This document shows positions 17,793 to 26,733 of a stretch of 64,000 nucleotides of DNA, piece by piece. Location of the stretch: contig CAZERC010000001.1 of the NCBI GenBank assembly GCA_964515395.1, positions 62,001 through 126,000 of the forward strand. Direction: 5' to 3'. Made by a program: the position numbers and the translations under genes. Source of the DNA: UBA1876 sp964515395. Its GTDB lineage: Bacteria; Synergistota; Synergistia; Synergistales; Thermovirgaceae. Within the stretch, counting starts at the first letter, position 1; each line of letters opens with the position of its first letter. The notes under the pieces are model-generated. The model was not told the origin of the DNA. It was given only the letters and a program-made list of their open reading frames with translations, and ran no database searches.

Positions 17793-18086
17793 GTGGCGAA
17801 CTCGAAATCTGCTGCGAAGAGAATGCGGGTTGCCGAACGAAACAGGATCTACAACAAATACTGGACAACCCGTTGCAAAACCACGTCCAAAAAGGTTCTG
17901 GAAGCCGTTGCCGCAAAAGACTCCGACATGGCCGTCAAAAGGCTGAATGAAGCGCAGGCTGCTTTTGACAAGGCCGTCGTCAAGGGCGTCATCCACAAAA
18001 ACAAGGCTGCACGGAAGAAATCCCGGCTGACGAAGGCCGTTAAGAGCCTCTTTCCGCAGGCTGATGCGGAGAATACCGCAGGTTAA
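17793..18086 (+). CDS. rpsT: Small ribosomal subunit protein bS20
   Basis: Binds 16S rRNA at the base of the body. The 97 residues begin ANSKSAAKRMRVAERNRI after the initiator, the classic S20 N-terminus, and continue through VKGVIHKNKAARKKSRL. GTG start at 17793, with GGAAGGGGG ending 8 nt upstream. Its stop overlaps the stop of the convergent holA by 3 nt. Confidence 0.97.
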   Translation: MANSKSAAKRMRVAERNRIYNKYWTTRCKTTSKKVLEAVAAKDSDMAVKRLNEAQAAFDKAVVKGVIHKNKAARKKSRLTKAVKSLFPQADAENTAG

Positions 18087-19075
18087 GTCATCGGTTTCCC
18101 GGAATAGCGTTTGTTACCGGCGGGCCGTGCACTTTCGGTCCGCCGTTTCGTATCCTCCCGCAAGAGTCGGAGCACGGCAAGCTCTACATCGTTCCATATG
18201 TCGACGCTGGTCGTTTTCGCCAGATAACTCGCCCTGATCATGTCCTGGACAAAGCGTGCCAACCCCTCGCAGGAATACCTCGAAGCTGCGGCTCCTGCCT
18301 GTTTCATCTGGTAAGGTTTTGCCCCAAGCACTTTCATCAACTCGTCCTTCCTCTTTGCACCATACCTGGACAAATACATGGAAAAACGCATCCTCTTGTG
18401 CAAGGCGCTGATCACTCTCAAGGGTTCTTCATGCACCCGCATGCCTGCCAGAGACGCAAGCACATGGTCAAGGCGTCCATGACACAGCCCATCCAGAAGA
18501 CGAAGAAGCACTTTGCCGCCTTCGTCCAGGCAAAGCTGCCGCACCAGGGTTTCCGTGACGCCTTCGGTTCCGGCGGCTCGTTCCAGTTTCTCCATTTCGT
18601 TCCGCAGTTCTTCAGGATCTTCAATCCATTCGGCCAAAAGCTGCATTGCCTCCCTTGACCAGGTGGCCCCGCTACGGGAGGACCGCTTTTGCATCCATGA
18701 AATACGAGCGTCGGTCCAGTGGGGAACCTTCTCGGCCCGCCGGACCTCCAGTTTTTTGAAGAGATCCTTCGGGAAAAACCTGGACGGATCCTCGTTATAC
18801 AGGAGTATGCAGACAGTTTCGCTATTTCCCCCTGTTTCAACCATGGAGACAAGGGATTCCTGCAGACTTCCCATGGTTTCGGCGCATTCAACCACAACAA
18901 GCCGTTTTTCTTCAAAAAGCCCACCGCTTCTGCTGTCAGCAAGAAGATCCACCCAGGAGACCCCTTCCAGCCTGCTGTCATGGGCAAACCCTTTTTTGCG
19001 ATATTCCGAAACGGTTTCTTCCAGGAGCCTCCGCTGGGAAGAACCTCTCGCGTCGATCACCAAGGGGCGGGCCAT
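18083..19075 (-). CDS. holA: DNA polymerase III subunit delta
   Basis: Clamp-loader subunit that opens the sliding clamp. The 330 residues show the delta pattern: an N-terminal AAA-like fold without a working Walker A, LFEEKRLVVVECAE, WIEDPEELRNEMEKLERAAG near residue 165, and the C-terminal collar domain with ALHKRMRFSMYLSR. The leuS-holA-rpsT neighbourhood fits as well, since holA is next to rpsT in many bacteria. The ATG at 19075 lies 4 nt after the leuS stop. Sequence is divergent, as usual for delta. Confidence 0.92.
   Translation of the reverse strand: MARPLVIDARGSSQRRLLEETVSEYRKKGFAHDSRLEGVSWVDLLADSRSGGLFEEKRLVVVECAETMGSLQESLVSMVETGGNSETVCILLYNEDPSRFFPKDLFKKLEVRRAEKVPHWTDARISWMQKRSSRSGATWSREAMQLLAEWIEDPEELRNEMEKLERAAGTEGVTETLVRQLCLDEGGKVLLRLLDGLCHGRLDHVLASLAGMRVHEEPLRVISALHKRMRFSMYLSRYGAKRKDELMKVLGAKPYQMKQAGAAASRYSCEGLARFVQDMIRASYLAKTTSVDIWNDVELAVLRLLREDTKRRTESARPAGNKRYSGKPMT
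18118..18148 (+). terminator. rpsT terminator within holA
   Basis: CGGCGGGCCG (18118-18127) pairs with CGGTCCGCCG (18136-18145), one G-U pair, 8-nt loop, then TTT. It follows the rpsT stop by 31 nt and lies inside the 3' coding end of holA on the other strand. Confidence 0.7.
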
Positions 19076-19079
19076 GGCC

Positions 19080-21563
19080 TCAGTCTTTCACCACCACATT
19101 GACGAGTTTTCCTGGCACGGTGATAACCTTGACCACGTTTTTTCCTTCAAGCCGTCTTCGGGTCGAAGGATCTTCAAGGATACGTTCCCTCATGTCATCA
19201 GGTGAAAGGCTCGCAGGCATCCTGAATTCCTGCCGGACCTTTCCGTTCACCTGGAGGACCACAGTCATTTCATCCTCTATCAACGCTTCCTCACTTGCTT
19301 CGGGCCAGTTTTGGGAAGAAATGAAGCCCTCGTTGCCAAGCATCGCCCACAATTCTTCGCAAAGGTGAGGCGCAATGGGTGTAAGGCACAGCAACAAGGT
19401 CTCGACGCCCTCACGGAAGACTCTCCAGTCCATCTCATCCTCAGGATTGAAGGACGAAAGTGCGTTCGAGAGTTCCATCAACCGCGCCACCGCCGTATTG
19501 AACTGGCGCTCCTCCTCGATATCCCGGGTTACCTTCCGGATTGTGGAATGGATCGAACGCTTCACGTCCCGCGTCCGGGACTTGTCGAGGTCTTTCATGG
19601 AACAGGTTTTCCTCGGCGCTTTTTTCAGCGGCTCCAGGCGCTCTTCGACGAGCCGCCAAACCCTGTGAAGGAATCGATGTGCGCCCTCGACTCCCTGGTC
19701 TGACCAGTCCAGGTCCTTTTCAGGCGGAGAGGCAAAAAGTATGAAAAGTCGGGCCGTATCCGCACCGTATGTCTTGATGATTTCGTCCGGATCGACCACG
19801 TTGCCCTTTGATTTGGACATTTTTGCTCCGTCTTTGATGACCATGCCCTGGGTCAAAAGGTTCGTAAAGGGCTCTCTTGCCTCCAAAAGTCCGAGATCAG
19901 CAAAAAATTTCGTAAAGAACCGTGCATAGATCAGGTGCAGGCAGGCATGTTCGATGCCACCGATGTACTGGTCCACCGGCATCCAATACGCTGCGTCTTC
20001 TCTACGGAAGGGACTTTCCTGTGTCCACGGAGACGTGAATCTCAGGAAGTACCAGGATGAACAAATAAAGGTATCCATGGTGTCCGTTTCCCGCCTTGCC
20101 GGTCCTCCGCAAACAGGGCAAGTGGTGGACATCCACTCTTCCGCTTCATCGAGGGGATTCCCGCCGGGCTTCATCCCGATGTCCAGGGGCAGTTCGACTG
20201 GCAGGTCCTCTTCGGGCACGGGGACGATCCCACAGGAATCACAATACACCACGGGGATCGGCGCTCCCCAGTAACGCTGTCTGGAAATGAGCCAATCCCT
20301 GAGACGATAGTTGACCTCCCTTTTCCCCCACCCGTTTTCCTCGAACCACCGGGCCATTCGCGGAAGGGCCTCCCGCGTCGCAAGGCCGTCGAACTGCCCG
20401 GAATTGCACTGGATTCCGTCTTCCTGATAGGCTTCCACCATGGTTTTTCCTTCAAGCACAGTCCCGTCCGGTGGATTGATGACGGCCCGCACGGGAATCC
20501 CGTATGCTCGGGCAAATTCGAAGTCCCTCTCGTCATGGGCAGGAACCCCCATGATCGCCCCTGTGCCGTATTCCATGAGAATGTAGTTGGCTATCCATAT
20601 GGGAACGCATTCGCCCGTTGCAGGGTTGACGGCTCGAAGGCCCGTGTCCACTCCAAGCTTGGCGCTTCCGGAAACCGTCCTTTCAGTTTCGTTCACTGAT
20701 GCACACTCTGCCGCGAATTCCCGGATTTCCTCACCGTTTTCCGCAAGGGACGCAAGCTTTTCCACCAGGGGATGCTCCGGCGCCAGGGCAATAAATGTCA
20801 CGCCACAGATCGTATCGATTCTGGTCGTAAATGTTTCTATGGAGACGTCGCTTCCTTCCACATCGAAGGAAAGCCTCACGCCTTCGGAACGTCCGATCCA
20901 GTTGCGCTGCATGAGCTTGACCCGTTCAGGCCAACCCGGTAGATCTTCCAGCGAGTCGAGAAGCTCCTGGGCATAATCGGTGATTCGCAGAAACCACTGC
21001 TCAAGATTTTTCTTGACGACCCTGGTCCCGCATCTCCAGCAGTGTCCTTCGTTGATGACCTGTTCGTTGGCAAGGACAGTCTTGCAGCTTTCGCACCAGT
21101 TGACGGGCGCCTTTTTCCTGTAGGCCAGGCCCTTGTCGAAAAATTGCAGGAACAGCCACTGGGTCCAGCGGTAATACTCCGGGTTGCAGCTTTCTATGCG
21201 TCTTCGCCAGTCGTAGCTGCATCCCATTCTCTTGAGCTGGGTCGTCATGTGCTCGATGTTATCCCAGGTCCATTTGTTGGGATGGACTCCGTATTTTATC
21301 GCGGCATTCTCGGCAGGCATCCCGAATGCGTCGTACCCCATGGGGTGCAGGACGTTCAGGCCTTTCATCCGCAAAAAACGCGCCAGCATGTCGCCGATGG
21401 AGTAATTTCGCAGATGTCCCATGTGGAGGGCCCCGCTCGGGTAAGGAAACATTTCCAGGCAATAGAACTTTTGCGAATCGGGGTCGGTTTCTACATTGAA
21501 CACACCGTTTTCTTCCCAGTATTGCTGCCATTTTTTCTCGACGGCATCGAATGAGTAAGCCAT
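19080..21563 (-). CDS. leuS: Leucyl-tRNA synthetase
   Basis: Class I synthetase of 827 residues that charges tRNA-Leu and edits misacylated tRNA. The HIGH-type motif is FPYPSGALHMGHLRN near residue 45 and the KMSKS loop is GAKMSKSKGNVVDPDEI near residue 570. The CP1 editing domain includes TTRIDTICGVTF, and a zinc-like CxxC pair occurs in WCESC and HCWRCG. Start at 21563: GGAGG stands 7 nt upstream and the protein begins MAYSFDAVEKKWQ. An open stretch to 21680 is leader and promoter. Cotranscribed with holA. Confidence 0.98.
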   Translation of the reverse strand: MAYSFDAVEKKWQQYWEENGVFNVETDPDSQKFYCLEMFPYPSGALHMGHLRNYSIGDMLARFLRMKGLNVLHPMGYDAFGMPAENAAIKYGVHPNKWTWDNIEHMTTQLKRMGCSYDWRRRIESCNPEYYRWTQWLFLQFFDKGLAYRKKAPVNWCESCKTVLANEQVINEGHCWRCGTRVVKKNLEQWFLRITDYAQELLDSLEDLPGWPERVKLMQRNWIGRSEGVRLSFDVEGSDVSIETFTTRIDTICGVTFIALAPEHPLVEKLASLAENGEEIREFAAECASVNETERTVSGSAKLGVDTGLRAVNPATGECVPIWIANYILMEYGTGAIMGVPAHDERDFEFARAYGIPVRAVINPPDGTVLEGKTMVEAYQEDGIQCNSGQFDGLATREALPRMARWFEENGWGKREVNYRLRDWLISRQRYWGAPIPVVYCDSCGIVPVPEEDLPVELPLDIGMKPGGNPLDEAEEWMSTTCPVCGGPARRETDTMDTFICSSWYFLRFTSPWTQESPFRREDAAYWMPVDQYIGGIEHACLHLIYARFFTKFFADLGLLEAREPFTNLLTQGMVIKDGAKMSKSKGNVVDPDEIIKTYGADTARLFILFASPPEKDLDWSDQGVEGAHRFLHRVWRLVEERLEPLKKAPRKTCSMKDLDKSRTRDVKRSIHSTIRKVTRDIEEERQFNTAVARLMELSNALSSFNPEDEMDWRVFREGVETLLLCLTPIAPHLCEELWAMLGNEGFISSQNWPEASEEALIEDEMTVVLQVNGKVRQEFRMPASLSPDDMRERILEDPSTRRRLEGKNVVKVITVPGKLVNVVVKD

Positions 21564-21617
21564 TACGAATCCTCCCTGTCGGGCACATGGCTCGTTCCGT
21601 GCCCTGAATCGGGACTT

Positions 21618-21646
21618 ATTATAGCCGCCTGCCGCCCCCGAGGCAA
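21618..21646 (-). promoter_or_regulatory. leuS-holA promoter
   Basis: TTGCCT (21641-21646) and a perfect TATAAT (21618-21623) are 17 nt apart on the minus strand. The -35 begins in the T tract of the preceding terminator. Confidence 0.8.
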
Positions 21647-21675
21647 AAAAAACAGGGCGAGGGTCCCTCGCCCTG
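21645..21675 (-). terminator. Terminator of the radA-nfeD-slipin operon
   Basis: CAGGGCGAGG and CCTCGCCCTG form a stem of about ten bp (21653-21675), followed on the minus strand by eight T (21652-21645). It lies 14 nt after the slipin stop. Confidence 0.92.
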
Positions 21676-21688
21676 TCCACCGGGTCGC

Positions 21689-22474
21689 CTAGTTTCCTTT
21701 CGCCAGTTTCTCCGTAAAGGCCTTAAACATATCGATGGGGATCGGGAAAAGCGTTGTCGAGTTGTTTTCCGCGGCGACTTCTTTGAGTGTCTGAAGATAG
21801 CGAAGCTGAACCGTGATGGGTGAGGCTTCCATCATCTTTGCCGCTTCCGTCAGTTTCACGGCCGCCTGGAGTTCACCTTCAGCGGCGATGATCTTGGCCC
21901 GGCGATCCCGTTCGGCTTCCGCCTGGCGTGCCATGGCCCGCTTCATTGTCTCGGGCAGTTCGAGTTCCTTGACCTCCACGGCGCTCACCTTGATGCCCCA
22001 GGGATCCGTCCGTTCATCGATGATCTGCTGCAATTCCATGTTGATCTTGTCCCTGGCCGAAAGCACGTCATCAAGGTCAGCCCGCCCGACGACGGATCGT
22101 AACGTCGTCTGGGAAAGCTGGCTGGTAGCCATAATGTAGTTTTCCACCTCGATGATCGATTTTGCCGGATCAAGTACCCGGAAATAGACGACGGCATTGA
22201 CTTTCACCGGAACATTGTCTTTTGTGATGACCTCCTGATAGGGGACGTCGAGGGTCACCACCCTGAGATCTACCCTGTAGAGCCGGTCAACAAAAGGTAT
22301 GATGATCACCAGTCCCGGGCCCTTGACAGCGACGTATCGACCAAGTCGGAAAACCACGCCCCTCTGGTATTCCGGTACGATCCTGAGCGCGGTAACGAGA
22401 ATGACGACAAGGATGAGCAGTCCGCCAAGGTAGCTTCCCATACTGAAAAGCGTGTTCACCAGTTCACCAATCAT
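21689..22474 (-). CDS. Slipin, stomatin/SPFH-domain membrane protein
   Basis: A 261-residue bacterial stomatin homologue that forms membrane rings or microdomains. It has one N-terminal membrane helix (about residues 15-32), then the SPFH core: LRIVPEYQRGVVFRLGRY, GPGLVIIIPFVDRLYRVDLR, TKDNVPVKVNAVVYFRV, and the charged coiled region ARQAEAERDRRAKIIAAEGE. The C-terminus keeps NNSTTLFPIPIDMF. The ATG overlaps the nfeD stop by 4 nt. NfeD proteases and slipins are a conserved operon pair in bacteria and archaea. A role in envelope quality control is inferred from that. Confidence 0.95.
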   Translation of the reverse strand: MIGELVNTLFSMGSYLGGLLILVVILVTALRIVPEYQRGVVFRLGRYVAVKGPGLVIIIPFVDRLYRVDLRVVTLDVPYQEVITKDNVPVKVNAVVYFRVLDPAKSIIEVENYIMATSQLSQTTLRSVVGRADLDDVLSARDKINMELQQIIDERTDPWGIKVSAVEVKELELPETMKRAMARQAEAERDRRAKIIAAEGELQAAVKLTEAAKMMEASPITVQLRYLQTLKEVAAENNSTTLFPIPIDMFKAFTEKLAKGN

Positions 22475-23832
22475 GCTTTCTCCCCCTCCCCGGTTCTGTT
22501 CCCGTTCTCATCCTCTAAACGAAGGACGTACAGTGTCAGGCCTTCGCTTTTGACAACTTTCACTTTTTGGCCCCGGGAAATGGTCTCCCCTGTCCGGCTC
22601 ACGGCACGCCAGATCTCGCCATGACAATTGACGGAGCCCTCAGGCGACAGATCCGCCACCACGACACCTTCAAGGCCGCTCATTCCTTCACTGCCCGACA
22701 CGGCTTTGCGGCCGAAGGATTTCCATACCGCAAAGGCCGCCAGCAAGAAAAAGGCCGTAATGACAACCACGGCACCGATGAGAAAACTGTACGACATGTT
22801 GAGCAGCTCACCTCCCGGGGCCCTGTAGATAATGAGGCCTCCGAACACAAGCGCCGCCGCCCCGAAAAGGCTGAGGACGCCTACGCCGCCGACGACAAGA
22901 TCCAGGATCATCACGGCGATCCCCGCTACGAGCAGGATAATGCCGGCAATGTTCACCGGAAGCATCCTCAACCCGTAGGACCCCAAAAGCACCAAGACGG
23001 CACCTGAAACACCCATGACGAAGCCGCCGGGGGACAGAACCTCGAAGATGATGGCGTAGATGCCGACAATAAGGAGCAGATAGGCGATATCGGGACGTGA
23101 AATGAAGTGAAGGATCTTCAGACGCGGGCTCATCTCGTACCGCCGGACTTCGTAGGAATCGAGTTCCAGCGTAGTTTCCTCTCCCGGGGCAAGCCTGATC
23201 GTCCTGCCCGAAAGTGCCTGGAGGAGTGCCTGCAAATCCGCCGCAACGATATCGATGACACCTGCTTCGAGCGCCTCTTTGGCAGTGTAGGAGACGCTGT
23301 CGGTAACCATCCGCTCGCAGGCCCTGGTGTCACGTCCACGCTGTTCCGCCAGGGAACGGATCTGGGCTGCAAAATCGTTGGTCACCTTTTTCACCATATC
23401 GTCGTCGGGAATGTCTCCCCCACCGGCGGTCACGGGATGGGCCGCCCCTATATTGGTCCCGGGGGCCATTGCCGCCACATGGCCCGAAAGAACGATGAAG
23501 GCACCCGCCGACGCGGCCCGCGCTCCCGAAGGCCAGACCCAGACAACGACTGGAACGGGAGATTCAAGTATGGATTGATACATGGACCGCATGGACGTCG
23601 CGAGTCCCCCCGGCGTATCGATGTCGAGAATGATGAGGCCGGCTCCCGTCTTTTCCGCTTCCTCGAAAATTTCTGCGAGATGATCCTCCATGGCTATGCC
23701 GATGACGCCTTCCAGTGAAGCCCGCAAAACAACCTCGCCGGCGTTGTCCGTCACAGCACCGGCCGCAGGAACAAACAATGCGGTACAGATCATTAGAAGC
23801 AAGAGTGCGAAAAACAGCACATTTTTTCTCAT
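22471..23832 (-). CDS. NfeD-family membrane serine protease, long form
   Basis: A 453-residue ClpP-class membrane protease. A signal peptide or anchor (residues 1-26, ending AAGA) is followed by a ClpP-like domain with LIILDIDTPGGL, and the Ser nucleophile region SGARAASAGAFI near residue 107, with a Lys candidate in DDDMVKKVTNDF. After residue 240 come about four or five membrane helices, then a C-terminal OB-like NfeD domain with GLEGVVVADLSPEGSV and GQKVKVVKSEGLTL. This architecture matches NfeD1b, whose archaeal homologue cleaves stomatin. Its start overlaps the radA stop by 4 nt and its stop overlaps the slipin start. Confidence 0.95.
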   Translation of the reverse strand: MRKNVLFFALLLLMICTALFVPAAGAVTDNAGEVVLRASLEGVIGIAMEDHLAEIFEEAEKTGAGLIILDIDTPGGLATSMRSMYQSILESPVPVVVWVWPSGARAASAGAFIVLSGHVAAMAPGTNIGAAHPVTAGGGDIPDDDMVKKVTNDFAAQIRSLAEQRGRDTRACERMVTDSVSYTAKEALEAGVIDIVAADLQALLQALSGRTIRLAPGEETTLELDSYEVRRYEMSPRLKILHFISRPDIAYLLLIVGIYAIIFEVLSPGGFVMGVSGAVLVLLGSYGLRMLPVNIAGIILLVAGIAVMILDLVVGGVGVLSLFGAAALVFGGLIIYRAPGGELLNMSYSFLIGAVVVITAFFLLAAFAVWKSFGRKAVSGSEGMSGLEGVVVADLSPEGSVNCHGEIWRAVSRTGETISRGQKVKVVKSEGLTLYVLRLEDENGNRTGEGEKA

Positions 23833-25184
23833 ATCCCCATCACCTTCAGTGCCTCCCGAAGGGTCGCCACCCGGTGTGTTTCCACTCCTTCATCAAGGAC
23901 ATCGTCCTCTTTCCGGCTCAAAAGGACATGACGGAACCCCAGTCGTTTGGCCTCCCGCACCCGCAGAGCTGTTCTCGAAACAGGCCGAACCTCCCCTGCA
24001 AGGCCGACTTCCCCGATGCAGCAGAAGTCCTCCGGCAGCGCCCTGTCTTTCACGGCGGAAGCCACCGAGAGGCACAATGCGAGGTCGGCATGAGGTCCCC
24101 TGATGGAAAGCCCCCCGGCAACGTTGACGTAGACATCCAGAGATGCCGTCGTTAGTCCGCATCGGCGGTCCAAAACGGCAAGCATCAGCTGGAGTCTCCC
24201 GTTCTCGAAACCCCGGGCCGTCCTCTTCGGATAGGGATATGGCGTCGATGACGCGAGAGCCTGAATCTCCGCCACGAAAGGCCGTGAACCTTCGAGGGTC
24301 ACCGCCATGGCTACGCCCGGAAGGGCGCGGTCAATCCCGGACCAGTACAGCCTGCTGGGATCCTCCACGGGGACGAGACCTGTTTCCTTCATCTCGAAGA
24401 GTCCCACTTCGTCGGTTGCGCCGAAACGGTTCTTCGTCGCCCTGAGCATTCGGTGAGCTGATGGATTCTCTCCCGAAAAAAGGAGAACTGTATCGACCAT
24501 ATGCTCCAGGAGTTTCGGTCCGGCTATGAGACCTTCCTTGTTGATGTGCCCCACGAGGACGACTGGGGCTGTGCCGTTTTTCGCAAGCTCCGCCGCCTTG
24601 AGCGCAACGGCCCGCACCTGGGAGGGTGTCCCTGGGTATCCAGGAAGATCGCCTGCACCGAAGGCCTGGACGCTGTCCAGCACAACAAGGCCTGCATTTT
24701 CGATTTCTTGTGCCGGAAGGTCGTCCACTTCGGTCCCTGCGGCGATTTTCAGTCCATCGCTGCCGGCTCCGAGCCTCCTGGCCCGCAGGGCCACCTGCGA
24801 CAGAGACTCTTCACCTGAAATGTACAGGACATTGCGCCCCTGCGACGCCATGAGTCCACAGGTTTGAAGGAGAAGAGTCGATTTGCCGATTCCCGGTTCT
24901 CCCGCGACAAGCACCAGGGAGCCTTCTACCCATCCGCCGCCGAGCACCCTGTCAAGTTCGTTCAAGCCGGACGAAACCCTCGCAGGTGCCTCGACACCGG
25001 CAACCGCAACAGGCGCAGAGATGGAAACATGCCGACGTGTAGCCCCCACGCTTTTTCCATCATTTCCGCTCTCGAAGGCTTCCAGGCTCCCCCAGCTTCC
25101 ACAAGAGGGACATTTCCCTGACCATGCTGTTGCCAGAAACCCGCATTCAGTACATTGGTACATGATTTGTTTTTTGCCGGCCAT
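23829..25184 (-). CDS. radA: DNA repair protein RadA (Sms)
   Basis: RecA-like helicase that processes recombination intermediates. The 451 residues start with a C4 zinc finger (CTECG and CPSCG), then the RecA core with Walker A GEPGIGKSTLLLQ near residue 97, the RadA signature KNRFG near residue 255, and a Lon-like C-terminal domain with GGLSIRGPHADLALCLSVAS and GEVGLAGEVRP. The ATG at 25184 gives the usual N-terminus, with only a weak GGGCGGG ribosome site. First gene of radA-nfeD-slipin, an uncommon partnership. Confidence 0.97.
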   Translation of the reverse strand: MAGKKQIMYQCTECGFLATAWSGKCPSCGSWGSLEAFESGNDGKSVGATRRHVSISAPVAVAGVEAPARVSSGLNELDRVLGGGWVEGSLVLVAGEPGIGKSTLLLQTCGLMASQGRNVLYISGEESLSQVALRARRLGAGSDGLKIAAGTEVDDLPAQEIENAGLVVLDSVQAFGAGDLPGYPGTPSQVRAVALKAAELAKNGTAPVVLVGHINKEGLIAGPKLLEHMVDTVLLFSGENPSAHRMLRATKNRFGATDEVGLFEMKETGLVPVEDPSRLYWSGIDRALPGVAMAVTLEGSRPFVAEIQALASSTPYPYPKRTARGFENGRLQLMLAVLDRRCGLTTASLDVYVNVAGGLSIRGPHADLALCLSVASAVKDRALPEDFCCIGEVGLAGEVRPVSRTALRVREAKRLGFRHVLLSRKEDDVLDEGVETHRVATLREALKVMGI

Positions 25185-25242
25185 CGGCAGCCCGCCCCTG
25201 CTTTGAAAAATTCCTGTTTACCAGATTGCATTGTTCAAGCAC

Positions 25243-25272
25243 ATTGTAGCAGTCGCCTTCCTACCATGTCGA
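25243..25272 (-). promoter_or_regulatory. Candidate radA operon promoter
   Basis: TCGACA (25267-25272) and TACAAT (25243-25248) are 18 nt apart on the minus strand, each 5 of 6 to consensus, about 55 nt before radA. Confidence 0.55.
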
Positions 25273-25332
25273 GTATGCCCTCCACCTTCCGTATATGGTA
25301 CAGTCTACCTCGTTACGGGGGGATCTTCAGAC

Positions 25333-26706
25333 ATGGGCTTTTTCCTTCTGACCGCAGCGGCGGTCGTCTTTTTTTTCGTCCTTCTCGGTTCCCGCTTCAG
25401 AAAAGCCGTTTCCGGGGGGAAAGACTACTCCCTGGCCGGCAGGAAGGCGTCATCATCTGCCGTATCCGGAGTGCTTCTCGGCGCCCTGGTTGGCGGAGCC
25501 TCGACGGTGGGGACGGTCCAGATGGCGTATGAGTACGGCCTTGCTGCATGGTGGTTCACTCTTGGCGGCGGAATCGGATGTCTCGTCCTCGGACTGTGGT
25601 TCGCAATCCCGCTCCGGTCCTCGGGAGTCGAAACCATCCCGGGACACCTTACGAAAACCTACAACCGTGCAACGGGGACCACGGCCATGTGGGCTTCGAC
25701 GATCGGGACCTTCATTTCGGTAGTCGCCCAGTTTCTGGCCGGTATGGCGCTTCTGGCGGGGATATTGCCCGGACCCGCCTGGCTGTCGGCCCTGTTGATC
25801 TTCCTTTTCGTTTTGGCTTTTCTCTTCGGTGGTGGGCTGAAAGGTTATAGCTCCCTTGGAGTGGCAAAGATTTTCCTTCTCTATGGAATTCTCATTTTAT
25901 GCGCCGCAACGACTTTGTTCCACGGCCACTCCCCGTCGGCCCTCGTTGCAGACCTCCCCCGGTTCCCCTTTTTCAGCCTTTTCGGCAATGGATTGGGAAA
26001 GGGGCTGAGTGCAGGCATTTCCCTCGTCATTGGAGTTTTGTGCACCCAGATATACATTCAGGCAGTCTTCTCGGCCTCATCTCCTGAAACGGCACGCAGG
26101 GGGGCCCTCGTTTCCGCCGTCCTCATGCCCCCGCTCGGTCTTCTCGGTGTGTGGGTCGGGCTCGGCCTGCGCCATTCAGGAGTTGATATCAGTTCTTCCG
26201 AAGCACTGACCTATTTTATAGAAACCTATTTTCATCCCGCCCTGGGAGGACTGCTCTGGGGCGGCATTCTCATCACCGTCATCGGTACCGCAGCCGGGCT
26301 GTCCCTCGGCATCGCCACCAATCTCGTATATGACTGGTACGTACCGCTCAAAAAGGGCGGATGCGGCGAAAGGCATTTGCTTGCCGCAAATCGTGGAGCG
26401 GTGACTCTCGTGGTCTTTTTGGCTGCAATGGTGGGACTGATGAGCAAGGAATCGCTCATTCTCGAATGGAGCTACCTCAGCATGGGATTGAGGGGGGCGG
26501 GAACCTTTTTCCCCCTGATCGCCGGCATTGCCGCCCCAAAGCGGCTTTCGCCCGGCTGGGCTTTCGCCGCAAGTCTTGGAGGCCTCGCTGTCACGATACT
26601 CTGGCCCTTGACACGGATTCCCCTTGAACCTCTTTTTGCCGGCCTTGGTGCCTCCGGGTTCCTCACGGCGGCGGGACTCCTCCAAAAAAAGGGGCGGCGC
26701 CGTTGA
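25333..26706 (+). CDS. Sodium:solute symporter, SSS family
   Basis: Inner-membrane sodium-coupled transporter of 457 residues with about twelve to thirteen hydrophobic segments. SSS traits are the early basic loop KDYSLAGRKASSSAVSG, the first core helix LGALVGGASTVGTVQMAYEYG, and SSGVETIPGHLTKTYNRATG. Relatives carry solutes from amino acids to pantothenate, and I cannot name the substrate. I prefer the ATG at 25333, where a G-rich run 10 nt upstream could serve as ribosome site and a membrane helix begins at once. The frame is open back to 25231. Divergent from radA. Its 3' end contains the terminator of the next, convergent gene. Confidence 0.88.
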   Translation: MGFFLLTAAAVVFFFVLLGSRFRKAVSGGKDYSLAGRKASSSAVSGVLLGALVGGASTVGTVQMAYEYGLAAWWFTLGGGIGCLVLGLWFAIPLRSSGVETIPGHLTKTYNRATGTTAMWASTIGTFISVVAQFLAGMALLAGILPGPAWLSALLIFLFVLAFLFGGGLKGYSSLGVAKIFLLYGILILCAATTLFHGHSPSALVADLPRFPFFSLFGNGLGKGLSAGISLVIGVLCTQIYIQAVFSASSPETARRGALVSAVLMPPLGLLGVWVGLGLRHSGVDISSSEALTYFIETYFHPALGGLLWGGILITVIGTAAGLSLGIATNLVYDWYVPLKKGGCGERHLLAANRGAVTLVVFLAAMVGLMSKESLILEWSYLSMGLRGAGTFFPLIAGIAAPKRLSPGWAFAASLGGLAVTILWPLTRIPLEPLFAGLGASGFLTAAGLLQKKGRRR

Positions 26707-26713
26707 CGCCGCC
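26684..26713 (-). terminator. Terminator of the DUF355 gene within the symporter 3' end
   Basis: GGCGGCG (26693-26699) pairs with CGCCGCC (26707-26713), 7-nt loop, followed on minus by CC and seven T (26690-26684). It lies 20 nt after the DUF355 stop and overlaps the last symporter codons. Confidence 0.85.
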
Positions 26714-26733
26714 TGAGGGGAACTCCCGTGTAA

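Noticed and set aside
21564..21680. Extended leuS start at 21680
   Set aside because: It would cover the promoter and part of a terminator. The start at 21563 has a good ribosome site and the family N-terminus.
23829..25184. RadA as a Lon protease
   Set aside because: The C-terminal domain is Lon-like in fold, but the zinc finger, RecA core and KNRFG motif define RadA.
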